DNA from: Mesopusillimonas faecipullorum
Lineage (GTDB): Bacteria; Pseudomonadota; Gammaproteobacteria; Burkholderiales; Burkholderiaceae_B
Reading direction: 5' to 3'
Length of the DNA: 64,000 nt
Assembly: GCF_020539505.1 (NCBI RefSeq)
Contig: NZ_JACDXW010000002.1
Location: 310,001-374,000 of the forward strand
A program made the translations under genes and the position numbers. The notes beneath the pieces are model-generated. The model made no database searches, was not told the DNA's origin, and saw only the letters and a program-made list of their open reading frames with translations. Positions 45,727 through 54,716 of the stretch are shown piece by piece; position 1 is the stretch's first letter, and every line of letters starts with the position of its first letter.

Positions 45727-46539
45727 ATGACCACCCCGCTTGTCACCGATCCTGCCGACCTAGACAAAATGCGCGCCGCCTGCCAGGCCGCCGCTCAAAC
45801 TCTGGATTATCTGGCCACCCATGTGCGCGCCGGTATCACTACAGGTGAACTCGACGAGCTTTGCAAAGAATTCATCGCCAACACGCTGCACGTTAAATCC
45901 GCAACGGTAGGCTACGCGCCCCCTGGTTATCCTCCTTACCCCGGCGCGGTTTGCACCTCGGTCAACCATGTCATCTGCCACGGCATCCCCGGCGAAAAAG
46001 CGCTTAAAAATGGCGACATCCTCAATATGGACGTCACGGTCATCAAAGATGGCTGGTTTGGCGATACCAGTCGCATGTTTTGCGTAGGCGAGCCTTCCAT
46101 TCTGGCCAAGCGCCTGGTCGACACCACCTATGACTGCATGTGGTTGGGCATAGAGCAAGTCAAGCCAGGCGCCACGCTGGGCGATATCGGCTCTGCCATT
46201 CAGCGCCACGCCGAAAAACAAGGTTTTTCTGTCGTGCGCGAATACTGCGGCCACGGCGTTGGGCGTAAGTTTCACCAAGATCCCCAAGTCTTGCACTACG
46301 GCAAACCCGGCACGGGCCAACGCCTTGAGCCGGGAATGATCTTTACGATCGAGCCCATGCTTAATGCCGGGCGCAAAGAGATCCGCACCCTGGCTGACGG
46401 CTGGACAGTCGTAACGCGTGACCGCAGCTTGTCGGCGCAATGGGAACACAGCATTCTGGTCACCGAAAACGGCTACGAAGTCCTGACGATCTCGCCAGGC
46501 ATGCCGGCCCCGCCCGCCTTCGCGCAGGGCGGTCGCTAA
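45727..46539 (+). CDS. map: Type I methionine aminopeptidase
   Basis: Removes the initiator Met from nascent proteins; 270 residues. The five metal ligands are in place: Asp in NMDVTVIKDGWFGDTS (two Asp), His in GHGVGRKFH, and two Glu in FTIEPM and the late WEHSILV. It faces rpsB, the standard rpsB/map arrangement. glnD follows 15 bp downstream. Confidence 0.97.
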   Translation: MTTPLVTDPADLDKMRAACQAAAQTLDYLATHVRAGITTGELDELCKEFIANTLHVKSATVGYAPPGYPPYPGAVCTSVNHVICHGIPGEKALKNGDILNMDVTVIKDGWFGDTSRMFCVGEPSILAKRLVDTTYDCMWLGIEQVKPGATLGDIGSAIQRHAEKQGFSVVREYCGHGVGRKFHQDPQVLHYGKPGTGQRLEPGMIFTIEPMLNAGRKEIRTLADGWTVVTRDRSLSAQWEHSILVTENGYEVLTISPGMPAPPAFAQGGR

Positions 46540-46554
46540 GTCGCCCCCAGCCTT

Positions 46555-49116
46555 ATGCGCGCCATCCGCGAGCAACTGCACGCCCAGCGTGAACAAGCCA
46601 TTGCTCGGTGGCGCCGCCATCAACGCGCGGAAACCTTGCTTAAGGCTCTCTCGCGCGTGACCGATACGGCTTTACGTGCCACGCTCATCAAGCACCCTTT
46701 GCCTTCAGGCGCAGCCTTGGGCGCGGTGGGCGGATATGGCCGGGGCGAGCTCTTTCCTTATTCCGATGTTGACGTGCTGATTCTGCTGCGTCGCCCAGCC
46801 AGCCTGGCCGACCAAGAGAAGCTTGAACACCTGATTGCCGCCCTATGGGATTTGGGCCTGGACCTTTCCCATAGCGTGCGCACCGTGGTGGAATGTCAGC
46901 GCCAGGCCGCCAACGACGTCACCGTCGAAACCGCCTTGATGGAGTTGCGCTGGGTGGGTGGGGACGCCCACTTAGTCAGTCGTTTGCAGGCCATCATGCA
47001 ACGCCAGCGTGATCCGCGCACATTCTTTCTGGCCAAGCGCGCCGAACAGCAACAGCGTCATGCCCGCTACCAGAACACGCCCTATGCGCTGGAACCCAAC
47101 TGCAAAGAGTCTCCGGGCGGCTTACGAGACCTTACCGTCATCCAATGGATGACGCAGGCCGCCGGTATCGGTCGCCAGTGGCGTGAAGTCGTCGCCGCAG
47201 GGTTTCTGGATCTGACCGAATATCGCGCCTTGCGCCGTGCCGAACTGGCTTTCAAACGCCTGCGCATAGAGTTGCACTTGCTGGCTGGGCGCCGCGAAGA
47301 CCGTGTGCTGTTCGACATGCAAATCCGGCTTGCCCAGGTATATGGCTTTGAGTCCGTACGCGGACGCCGCCCGAGCGAACTGCTGATGCAGCGCTATTAC
47401 TGGGCGGCCCGGGTGGTCAGTTTGTTCAACCGGCTACTCATGCAAGCCCTGGAGGAACACCTTTTCCCTGCGCCGCCCACGGCTCTGCGGGTCATAGACC
47501 GTCACTTCAAACTGGTGCGCAACCGGCTCGACATTCGCCAACCCGAAGCGTTTATCCAGCAGCCCAGCCTGTTGCTGGAAGCGATTGCCTTGATGCAAGA
47601 TCGCGCAGACCTGGAAGGCTTGACCGCCGCCATGATGCGCGCCATGTGGCAGGCGCGCAAACGTCTTGATGCAAGCTTTCGGCGCCAGCCGCAGAACCGG
47701 CATCTGTTCATGCGCATTCTGCGTCACCCCACAGGGGCCTTAACGGCACTGCGTCGCATGCATACGCTGGGTTTGCTGGCACATTATCTGCCCGAATTTC
47801 GCCGTATCGTAGGGCAAATGCAGCACGATCTGTTTCACGTCTATACCGTAGACGAACACATTCTTAAGGTAATCGGGCATTTGCATCGCTTTGCCACAGA
47901 AGACGCCCTGCACGATGCGGCACTGGCTCATCGCTTGCTGCGTCAGTGGCCTCGACCATGGCTGCTGGACATTGCCGCGCTTTATCACGACATCGCCAAA
48001 GGCCAAGGTGGTGACCATTCCGAGCTGGGGGCACGCGACGCCCGGCGTTTCTGCCGTCAACACGAACTTGGCGCCGAAGACACCGAGCTCATCGTCTTCT
48101 TGGTAGAGCAGCATTTAAGCTTGTCCCGCTACGCCCAAAAACGCGACTTGGCCGACCCCATCGTCATACGCGAGTTTGCCGATATCGTGCGCACTCCCGA
48201 GCGCCTGACCGCTTTGTATCTACTGACAGTTGCCGATATCCGAGGCACCAGTCCCAAGGTCTGGAACGCATGGAAAGGACGTCTGATCGACTCGCTTTAT
48301 CAGCAGACCTCTGTTTTGCTGGGCGGCGCGCCCATGGATATGGACACCCTGGTAGCGCGGCATCAACAGGCCGCCACGGCATTGCTGCGTGCTGATCGCC
48401 TGACAGAAGCGCAGCGCGACGTTTTCTGGGCCCAGCTGGGTACGGATTACTTCATGCAGCACGATGCATCGGATATTGCCTGGCATACTTCCCACCTCCA
48501 CAAATGCCCCGATACGCCCATACCTGTGGCGTGCTGCCGCATGCTGGAGCATGGCGAAGGCATGCAAGTGATGGTCTATGCCCCTGACCGCGCCGATTTG
48601 TTTGCGGACATCTGCCATTACTTTGCCGAATGCGAACTCAGCGTACAAGAAGCCCGCATACACACGACCCGTCACGGTTGGGCCCTGGATAGTTTTATTG
48701 TGCTGCCAGTCACCGGAGACGCCGGCCTGCGTTCCCGTATCCCCTCGGTAGAGCGTGACCTGCCTGCGGCACTGATGCGAGCTGGCGAGCCGCCCCGCCC
48801 GCCCTTCCGAGCCCGCCCCTCGCGCCGCGCCCGCAGCTTTCCCATCGTGCCGCGCATAGAACTTAGCGCCAACCCGCACGTCGAAGACAACTGGCGGCTT
48901 TCACTGGTCGCCGCCGATAGACGCGGTCTGCTCTACAATCTCGCGCAAACCTTCGCCCAGTACCAAGTAGACTTACGCATGGCCAAAATCATGACGCTAG
49001 GTGATCGTGTCGAAGACAGTTTCACCTTACATAGCGAGGCGCTGCAAGACCCGCGCCGTCAGCAGGCATTCGAACGCGCCGTGCTCGAATGTCTTTCCAG
49101 CAATTTAGTTAATTGA
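46555..49116 (+). CDS. glnD: PII uridylyltransferase / uridylyl-removing enzyme GlnD
   Basis: Nitrogen-status sensor of 853 residues that uridylylates PII when glutamine is low and reverses this when it is high. Domain order: nucleotidyltransferase with GGYGRGELFPYSDVDVL near residues 60-78, an HD hydrolase domain with LYHDIAKGQGGDHSE near residue 475, and two C-terminal ACT glutamine-sensing domains (about 665-740 and 780-850, the latter with ADRRGLLYNLAQTF). It is downstream of map and upstream of dsbB. Confidence 0.97.
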   Translation: MRAIREQLHAQREQAIARWRRHQRAETLLKALSRVTDTALRATLIKHPLPSGAALGAVGGYGRGELFPYSDVDVLILLRRPASLADQEKLEHLIAALWDLGLDLSHSVRTVVECQRQAANDVTVETALMELRWVGGDAHLVSRLQAIMQRQRDPRTFFLAKRAEQQQRHARYQNTPYALEPNCKESPGGLRDLTVIQWMTQAAGIGRQWREVVAAGFLDLTEYRALRRAELAFKRLRIELHLLAGRREDRVLFDMQIRLAQVYGFESVRGRRPSELLMQRYYWAARVVSLFNRLLMQALEEHLFPAPPTALRVIDRHFKLVRNRLDIRQPEAFIQQPSLLLEAIALMQDRADLEGLTAAMMRAMWQARKRLDASFRRQPQNRHLFMRILRHPTGALTALRRMHTLGLLAHYLPEFRRIVGQMQHDLFHVYTVDEHILKVIGHLHRFATEDALHDAALAHRLLRQWPRPWLLDIAALYHDIAKGQGGDHSELGARDARRFCRQHELGAEDTELIVFLVEQHLSLSRYAQKRDLADPIVIREFADIVRTPERLTALYLLTVADIRGTSPKVWNAWKGRLIDSLYQQTSVLLGGAPMDMDTLVARHQQAATALLRADRLTEAQRDVFWAQLGTDYFMQHDASDIAWHTSHLHKCPDTPIPVACCRMLEHGEGMQVMVYAPDRADLFADICHYFAECELSVQEARIHTTRHGWALDSFIVLPVTGDAGLRSRIPSVERDLPAALMRAGEPPRPPFRARPSRRARSFPIVPRIELSANPHVEDNWRLSLVAADRRGLLYNLAQTFAQYQVDLRMAKIMTLGDRVEDSFTLHSEALQDPRRQQAFERAVLECLSSNLVN

Positions 49117-49120
49117 ATCT

Positions 49121-49630
49121 ATGCGCACCGAGCCCATCCGCACCACCCTTCCCCACACCACCCGCTTGTGCCTGCATTTGATTGCCTGGCTCAGTCTGGC
49201 TTCCGTAGGTGTGGCGCTTGTTTCCCAGCATGTGTTCGAAATGCCGCCTTGCGCCTGGTGTACTTTTCAGCGCCTGCTTTACCTATGTTTAACCCTGATC
49301 TGCTGGCTGGGTTTGCTGATCGGTCGTTTGCACTCCCTCTTTGGGCGTATCGCCTGCGCCCTTTCCGCCTTGGTGGCCTTCGGCGGGGTTGCCACCGCCT
49401 GGTACCAACACGACGTAGCCGCCAATATGGTTTCGTGCTCTCAGACCTTTGCCGACCGCTTCATGGTGTCGTCAGGTCTGGATGCCGGCGTGCCCTGGTT
49501 ATTTGGTATTTATGCAAGCTGCATGGATGCCCGCGTCGAGCTGTTTGGTGTGGAGTATGCCTTATGGAGCCTGGGCCTGTTCGTCTTCTTGGCGCTGCTC
49601 GCCTTGGTGGGCCTGCGTGCCCGGCGCTAA
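49121..49630 (+). CDS. dsbB: Disulfide bond formation protein DsbB
   Basis: Inner-membrane quinone reductase that reoxidises DsbA; 169 residues with four hydrophobic helices. The periplasmic Cys pairs are present: CAWC near residue 42 and a second pair, VSCSQ and ASCMD, in the second loop, as in DsbB. It starts 4 bp after the glnD stop. No dsbA is adjacent. Confidence 0.93.
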   Translation: MRTEPIRTTLPHTTRLCLHLIAWLSLASVGVALVSQHVFEMPPCAWCTFQRLLYLCLTLICWLGLLIGRLHSLFGRIACALSALVAFGGVATAWYQHDVAANMVSCSQTFADRFMVSSGLDAGVPWLFGIYASCMDARVELFGVEYALWSLGLFVFLALLALVGLRARR

Positions 49631-49641
49631 AGCGGGGACTG

Positions 49642-50268
49642 TCATTTCAAGCTTTTGGGCACACATCCAAAATAACGGCGAAATGCCGCACTGAAGCTGG
49701 ATGGATGCTGGAATCCTACCTTGTAGGCCACGCTGGAAACTGGCTCACCAGACTCCAATAGCGCTTGAGCTTTACGCATGCGGATATCCACGAGCATTTT
49801 GTGTGGGCTGACGCCAAATACTTCGCGAAACCCTTGTTTGAGCGCGAATTCATTGGTGCCGACTGCCGCACATAAATATGGAATGGTCAGGGCGCGACCG
49901 TACTGCGCCAGCATCAGTTCGTGTGCCCGAAGTATTTTCTCTTGGTGTTGAGTACCTTGAGACGCTAGCGACCGCTGTGGCGGCGTGAGTAGACGGACTT
50001 GCTCGCCCAGCATAGAAAGCGCGGCAATTTGTAGATCCAGGCGGCTGCCGGCGGTGTTATATAAATGCGCCAGATGATCGACCCCATGTGCAATGCTGGC
50101 GCTGCTGGGTGCAAACAAAAGTTGCCGCGCTCCGGCGTGAACCTTTCCACCTTCAATCAAGGCATCCAGCGCGTAGCTGCGCGAGGCATTCTCATCCACA
50201 ATCAGCCGCCATTGGCACACGGTTTCATGAGCCAGGTAGCGCCTTTCGCCGCGCATGCTGCGAAACAT
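49642..50268 (-). CDS. AraC family regulator, PchR/AlcR-like, N-terminally truncated
   Basis: A 208-residue protein. The C-terminal AraC double helix-turn-helix is complete (LCAAVGTNEFALKQGFREVFG, then VSSVAYKVGFQHPSSFSAAFRRYFG). The middle (SRLDLQIAALSM) fits PchR-type siderophore regulators. PchR and AlcR are about 300 residues, so some 90 N-terminal residues that would form the sensor domain are missing. The gene faces a similarly clipped MFS exporter with only about 10 bp between, suggesting that one deletion removed both 5' ends. It may no longer respond to a siderophore. Confidence 0.75.
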   Translation of the reverse strand: MFRSMRGERRYLAHETVCQWRLIVDENASRSYALDALIEGGKVHAGARQLLFAPSSASIAHGVDHLAHLYNTAGSRLDLQIAALSMLGEQVRLLTPPQRSLASQGTQHQEKILRAHELMLAQYGRALTIPYLCAAVGTNEFALKQGFREVFGVSPHKMLVDIRMRKAQALLESGEPVSSVAYKVGFQHPSSFSAAFRRYFGCVPKSLK

Positions 50269-50276
50269 GGTGGCTT

Positions 50277-51319
50277 TTGCAAGGGCTTTTTGCCTGGCTG
50301 AACTTGTCTCTCACTGCTCCCCTGGTGTATTTATTCATCGGTCTACCTATGGTGATGCGGGAGCACGGTTGGACTGGTAGCGAAATCGGCCTCTTGCAAC
50401 TGGCGGGCCTGCCCGCCATTTTGAAGTTCGTGATGGCCACCCCCATTGATCGCTACAAGCTCGGTCGAGCCAGTTATCGCAATTGGGCCATGATGCTTGG
50501 CCTCTTTTACGCTGCCGCGTTACTAGGGTTTACCGTTAGCGTGGTGGCGTCATGCTGTTGATACAAACACATTGGGGCTGGGCATGGCCCTTTTATTTCT
50601 CGGCAGGTGGCTTGTTATTGGGAGTCGCGCTATTGGGCCTTGTAAAGCTGCGCAGTTCGCTCAGCGCTTTGCCGCCCGCGACGCAAAGCGCAGGTTGGCA
50701 AGCATGGCTGAGCTATTTCAAGGTGCCGTCGCATGGCCGCTGGGCACTTCTGCTGGTTCTGTATTTTCCGTTCATAGGCGCTGCCTGGATATACTTGAAG
50801 CCGCTTTTAATTGACCTGCGCTTTGCCCCTCAAGAGATCGCACTTGTTGTGGGAATGGGCGGCGGTACGGTCGCAGCACTTGCCAGCTTGCTGGGTAGTC
50901 ATTTGACTCGTCGCATGGGTGTGGGCTTCAGTATGCCGGCCTTTGCCTTGGCCGCCGTGCTGGCCATCGCCGCATTGGCCATCGCGCTGCAATGGGGTGC
51001 CGCACCCCTTATATTTGCTGCTGCATTCATGATTGCGGCTGCCATGGGTCTGACTTCCGGCATGCTCTTTAGCTTGATGATGGTTTTTGCCAGGCCAGGA
51101 CTGGCCGCCCTGGACTACGGCGTGCAATCCAGCCTGTTCATCTTGGCGCGAACCGTGGTTCCCATGCTTGCCGGCATTTTGCTAGACCAACTGGGGCACT
51201 TGGGTTTACTGGCAGGGCTGCTGATAGGCTCCATACTGGCATTTGCATTGGCATTGCGAAGCCGCGCCTGGCTAAGTCACCCATCCCAGGTTCCAAGCCT
51301 TGCACGGCCCGGCGCTTAA
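50277..51319 (+). pseudogene. MFS exporter, AlcS-like (5' truncated, internal deletion and frameshift)
   Basis: The first part (to TGA 50559-50561) reads like helices 1-3 of an MFS protein (LVYLFIGLPMVMREHGWTGSEIGLLQ, PAILKFVMATPIDRY) but has no plausible start codon. The second part in another frame (from ATG 50552, with RGGV codons just before) resumes at helix 6 (GGVMLLIQTHWGWAWPFYF) and runs through helices 7-12. Helices 4 and 5, about 60-70 residues, are gone. With the adjacent PchR-like regulator this resembles the Bordetella alcR-alcS pair for alcaligin export. No siderophore synthesis genes are present. Confidence 0.78.
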
Positions 51320-51331
51320 CTGCTGCCCGGC

Positions 51332-51368
51332 AAAAAAAGAAGGGCCGCTCACGTCGAACAGCCCTTCT
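51332..51368 (-). terminator. Terminator of the catabolic operon
   Basis: A perfect 8-bp stem (51338-51345 with 51361-51368) and a 15-nt loop are followed on the minus strand by six or seven T's. It lies 24 bp after the stop of the dioxygenase gene and ends the 12-gene operon. Confidence 0.85.
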
Positions 51369-51392
51369 CCACATGCAAATCCAAACAGCTTT

Positions 51393-52355
51393 TTAACGCC
51401 GGTCAGTCAGAAATTTGGCGTCCACGGCTTTGGCGCCCTGCTTCTGACGCCGAGTGTTGCCATCAATACCGCCTTCCACCCCCCACTCTGCAAACCGGGT
51501 GGGCGAAGGCTCGAACTCACGAGGTTCCCAATCCTCGTTCAGTTCATCATCATCCGAGTAATACTCGATCAAGCCGCCTGCGGGGTTCTGAAAATACCAG
51601 AAGTAGGCTGAAGAAATGGGATGACGGCCCGGCCCCAGCTGCGTCTGCCAACCGCATCGATCAAAGTGCAGGCCGCCCCCGAATACCTCGTGAATATCAC
51701 GCACGGTGAAAGCCACGTGGTTCAAACCCACCTTGCCATCGGGCGTTTGCAGCAAGAACAGATCGTGGTGTCCACCTTGTGCATCGCAACGCAGAAACAC
51801 GCCCCGATCAGGGTAGCGATCTGAAGGGACGAAGCCCACTTTTTCGGTGTAGAAAGCCTCCATGACGTTGACGTCTTTGACGAAAAACACCACATGCCCC
51901 ACTTCGATGGGATGCGCACGCTCGTAAAAGGTAGCGCGCTCATTGACGCGCTGGCGTTCGGTCCAAGTATTGAATCGGCCCGAAACGACTTCTACAGGCT
52001 GTTTGCGTGAAAGCTGGAAAGCAACAACCATGCCACTCGGGTCCACACACCAGACGCGCTCCGAGGTGCGCTCGAAGCCCGGCTCCTTAGCCAGGGATTC
52101 CGCCAATTCGTCCAGCACCTGTGGGCTGGTTACGCCCCACACCACCTCGCGCATGGTCGGGCCGGCTTCTATGGCCGGTGCGCGACCCGGCGCCGCCGCA
52201 TCTATCAGACGCACCCGACAGTCATTCAAGGTGCGATAAATGATTTCGCCGGCTTGCTCGGAAACCAGTTCCAGCCCCCAATCGCTGAAAAAACGTTTGC
52301 AGGTGTCGAAATCTTCGACGCCGTAGGTGATTTCGTCTATGCCTTCTATGCGCAT
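51393..52355 (-). CDS. Two-domain VOC family protein, extradiol dioxygenase-like
   Basis: A 320-residue protein with two glyoxalase/extradiol (VOC) domains, about 1-130 and 140-285. The second keeps the 2-His-1-carboxylate iron site of type I extradiol dioxygenases: His in EVGHVVFFV near residue 152, His in NHVAFTV near residue 213 and Glu in LIEYYSD near residue 268. An acidic/basic tail extends beyond the fold. It is the last gene of the operon. Ring cleavage of a catechol-like or hydroxylated intermediate is the likely reaction; the substrate is unknown. Confidence 0.85.
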   Translation of the reverse strand: MRIEGIDEITYGVEDFDTCKRFFSDWGLELVSEQAGEIIYRTLNDCRVRLIDAAAPGRAPAIEAGPTMREVVWGVTSPQVLDELAESLAKEPGFERTSERVWCVDPSGMVVAFQLSRKQPVEVVSGRFNTWTERQRVNERATFYERAHPIEVGHVVFFVKDVNVMEAFYTEKVGFVPSDRYPDRGVFLRCDAQGGHHDLFLLQTPDGKVGLNHVAFTVRDIHEVFGGGLHFDRCGWQTQLGPGRHPISSAYFWYFQNPAGGLIEYYSDDDELNEDWEPREFEPSPTRFAEWGVEGGIDGNTRRQKQGAKAVDAKFLTDRR

Positions 52356-52364
52356 GATGATTCC

Positions 52365-53840
52365 TTAGTTGGCCCAGGGCAAGGGAGCTTCGTTCATCCC
52401 CCAGTACAGGCTTTTCTGCTCCATGTATTGCCGTATGCCCTCGCGGCCTTTCTCGCGGCCCAAGCCGCTATCACGCCAGCCGCCGAAAGGCGTGGCGATG
52501 GAGAACTGCTTGTAGGTATTGATCCAGACGTTTCCGGCTTTCAATGCACGCCCAAGCGCCCAAGCGCGTTTGTAGTCGCGCGTCCAGACACCGCCGGCCA
52601 AAGCGTAAACGCTGTCATTGGCCTGCTTGATCAGGTCGGCTTCGTTATCGAAAGGCAGGGCCACCAGCACAGGGCCGAAAACCTCTTCCTGGCACAAAGT
52701 CGCGTGATTTTCCAGGCCGTCGATAATGGTGGGCAGGTAGTAAAAGCCTTTATCGTAGAGCGCGCCTACCGGGCGTTTACCGCCGGTCAGCAGACGACCG
52801 CCTTCGCTCAAGCCGATCTCTACATAACGTTCGACCGAAGCGCGATGCGCGGCGCTGATCAGCGGACCCATTTGGGTTTGCTCATTCGCCGGGTCCCCCA
52901 CGCGCAGGCGCTGGGCGCCTTGCACCAAGCGCTCGATAAAGCGCTCGTAGAGCGGCCGGGCCACGAACAGTCGAGAGCCGGCAATGCAAGACTCGCCGGA
53001 TGAACTGAAAATGCCATACAACACCCCAGCTACCGCGTGATCCAGATCCGCGTCTTCCAGCACGATGGTGGGCGATTTACCCCCCAGCTCTAGCGACACC
53101 GGCATCAATTTTTGCGCGGCGATGGCGGCAATATGTCGCCCTACCGAGGTCCCCCCGGTAAACGACACACGACGCACCAAGGGGTGCTGGGTAATCGCAT
53201 CGCCTATGACCGAGCCTTTACCAGGCAGCACGCTGATCATGCCCTTGGGCAAACCGGCCTCTTCGCACAGGCGGGCCAAGTCCAGCGCCAGTAAAGGGGT
53301 GATCTCGGCAGGCTTGACCACCACTGCGTTACCCGCCGCCAAAGCGGGAGCAATTTTTTGGGCTTCGCTGGCAATCGGGGAGTTCCATGGCGTAATGGCG
53401 GCCACCACACCCATGGGCTCATACACGCTCAGGCTCAGGTAGTCGCCGCGAGACGGCGTCAGGCTGTCTTCCAGGGTTTCACAAGCAGCCGCAAAAAACT
53501 GGAAGGTGCCGGCTGCACTGGCGACCAAGGCGCGGGTTTCGCTGATAGGCTTGCCGTTATCCAGGCGCTGACGCTGTGCCAGCCGCTCGCCGTGCTCGCG
53601 TATCAGTTGGGCGATGCGATACAAAACCTGCGCACGCTCGTGGGGTTTGCGTTGTGCCCAGCCGCTGGTTTCAAAAGCCAGTTGCGCGCCCTGAATGGCT
53701 TCTTCCACGTCTTGCAGGTCGGCGGCATTCAAAGTGCCCACGACTTCGCCCGTGGCCGGATACAAAGTGTCGTAGCGCGTACCACGCCCTGGGCGCCATT
53801 GCCCCGCAATACAGATGGGAAGGACTTCAACACTGCTCAT
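52365..53840 (-). CDS. NAD(P)-dependent aldehyde dehydrogenase
   Basis: Aldehyde dehydrogenase of 491 residues, similar to semialdehyde and betaine aldehyde dehydrogenases. Motifs: TPWNSPIASEAQKIAPALAAGN near residue 150, FTGGTSVGRHIA, the catalytic Glu in LELGGKSP near residue 257, the catalytic Cys in SSGESCIAGSR near residue 291 and EEVFGPV. In this operon it would oxidise a ring-cleavage semialdehyde or the aldehyde made by the thiamine enzyme. Confidence 0.92.
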   Translation of the reverse strand: MSSVEVLPICIAGQWRPGRGTRYDTLYPATGEVVGTLNAADLQDVEEAIQGAQLAFETSGWAQRKPHERAQVLYRIAQLIREHGERLAQRQRLDNGKPISETRALVASAAGTFQFFAAACETLEDSLTPSRGDYLSLSVYEPMGVVAAITPWNSPIASEAQKIAPALAAGNAVVVKPAEITPLLALDLARLCEEAGLPKGMISVLPGKGSVIGDAITQHPLVRRVSFTGGTSVGRHIAAIAAQKLMPVSLELGGKSPTIVLEDADLDHAVAGVLYGIFSSSGESCIAGSRLFVARPLYERFIERLVQGAQRLRVGDPANEQTQMGPLISAAHRASVERYVEIGLSEGGRLLTGGKRPVGALYDKGFYYLPTIIDGLENHATLCQEEVFGPVLVALPFDNEADLIKQANDSVYALAGGVWTRDYKRAWALGRALKAGNVWINTYKQFSIATPFGGWRDSGLGREKGREGIRQYMEQKSLYWGMNEAPLPWAN

Positions 53841-53886
53841 AGCAATATTCCTGCTGGGAAGGCCGGACGGATGCCCGGCCTTGGCT

Positions 53887-54702
53887 TCAGACCGTGATCG
53901 ATCTGACTCGGTTGCAAAGTGCTCTGACCACGCTGTAAACGGTCAGGGCGGAGGTTTTGGGATTGCTGGCCAAGGGCTTGCCCACCATGGTGACTTCCAT
54001 ACGGCCAAAGGCACCGCGCGCCTGATAGTGATGGATGTTCTCGGTGACCTCGGGATCGGCAATCAGGCGCACCCGCGTGCGGTCTAGCCCTATGCCTGCC
54101 AAGGCCAAGGTAGCCGCCACGTTGGCATTCTTGGGAAACTGCTGTGCCGCGTCGCGGGCCGTGCCTTCGAAGAAAACTTCGGCTTGCGTCAAAGCGGCAA
54201 GGTCCAGTGTTTCTTCAGCGGGAGACCCCAACCAACCCATGGGCGGCTTGCGACCGGTATACACCACCTCTTCCAGGCCGGCGATGCGTGCAGCAGCCAA
54301 GGCGTCTATGCCGCCTATGGCGCCAGACAGCAAGTGCAACTGCGTATTGCCTTGTCCCGCCGCCATTTCCAGCGCCTCTGCTAAGCCGGGCTCAGACAAA
54401 GCGCCTATAGACACCAGCACGCATGGCAGGCCCTCTTGCAAGGCAGGCAGAACATGCTCTTGGATCGCTGCGTGACCAGCGCACTCCACCACGCAATCCA
54501 CGGGGCAACTGCCGTCCAGGATCAGTGACTCGGACACCAGGGGCGGTTCGGAAAGCCCCAGGGTCGCTAGCTGAGCCTGCACTTCGCTGACTTTGCCTGG
54601 CGTGGCAATCAATTGCACCAGCTTGAGACGGGGCTCTTCACGTATGGCTTCGATGACCGCGCGCCCAATCGCGCCAAAGCCTATCATTGCAATGCGTTGC
54701 AT
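53887..54702 (-). CDS. L-aspartate dehydrogenase-like protein (NadX family)
   Basis: A 271-residue NAD(P)-binding protein. The Rossmann motif IGFGAIGRAV opens the chain. A conserved mid-region GAIGGIDALAAAR and the catalytic-type His in ENIHHYQARGAFG near residue 225 match L-aspartate dehydrogenases (DUF108). The classic role is NAD synthesis, but here it sits in a catabolic operon with no nadA or nadC. It probably deaminates or reduces an intermediate other than aspartate, or supplies iminoaspartate-like chemistry. That role is inference. Confidence 0.85.
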   Translation of the reverse strand: MQRIAMIGFGAIGRAVIEAIREEPRLKLVQLIATPGKVSEVQAQLATLGLSEPPLVSESLILDGSCPVDCVVECAGHAAIQEHVLPALQEGLPCVLVSIGALSEPGLAEALEMAAGQGNTQLHLLSGAIGGIDALAAARIAGLEEVVYTGRKPPMGWLGSPAEETLDLAALTQAEVFFEGTARDAAQQFPKNANVAATLALAGIGLDRTRVRLIADPEVTENIHHYQARGAFGRMEVTMVGKPLASNPKTSALTVYSVVRALCNRVRSITV

Positions 54703-54716
54703 AAGTGGCCTCTTGC

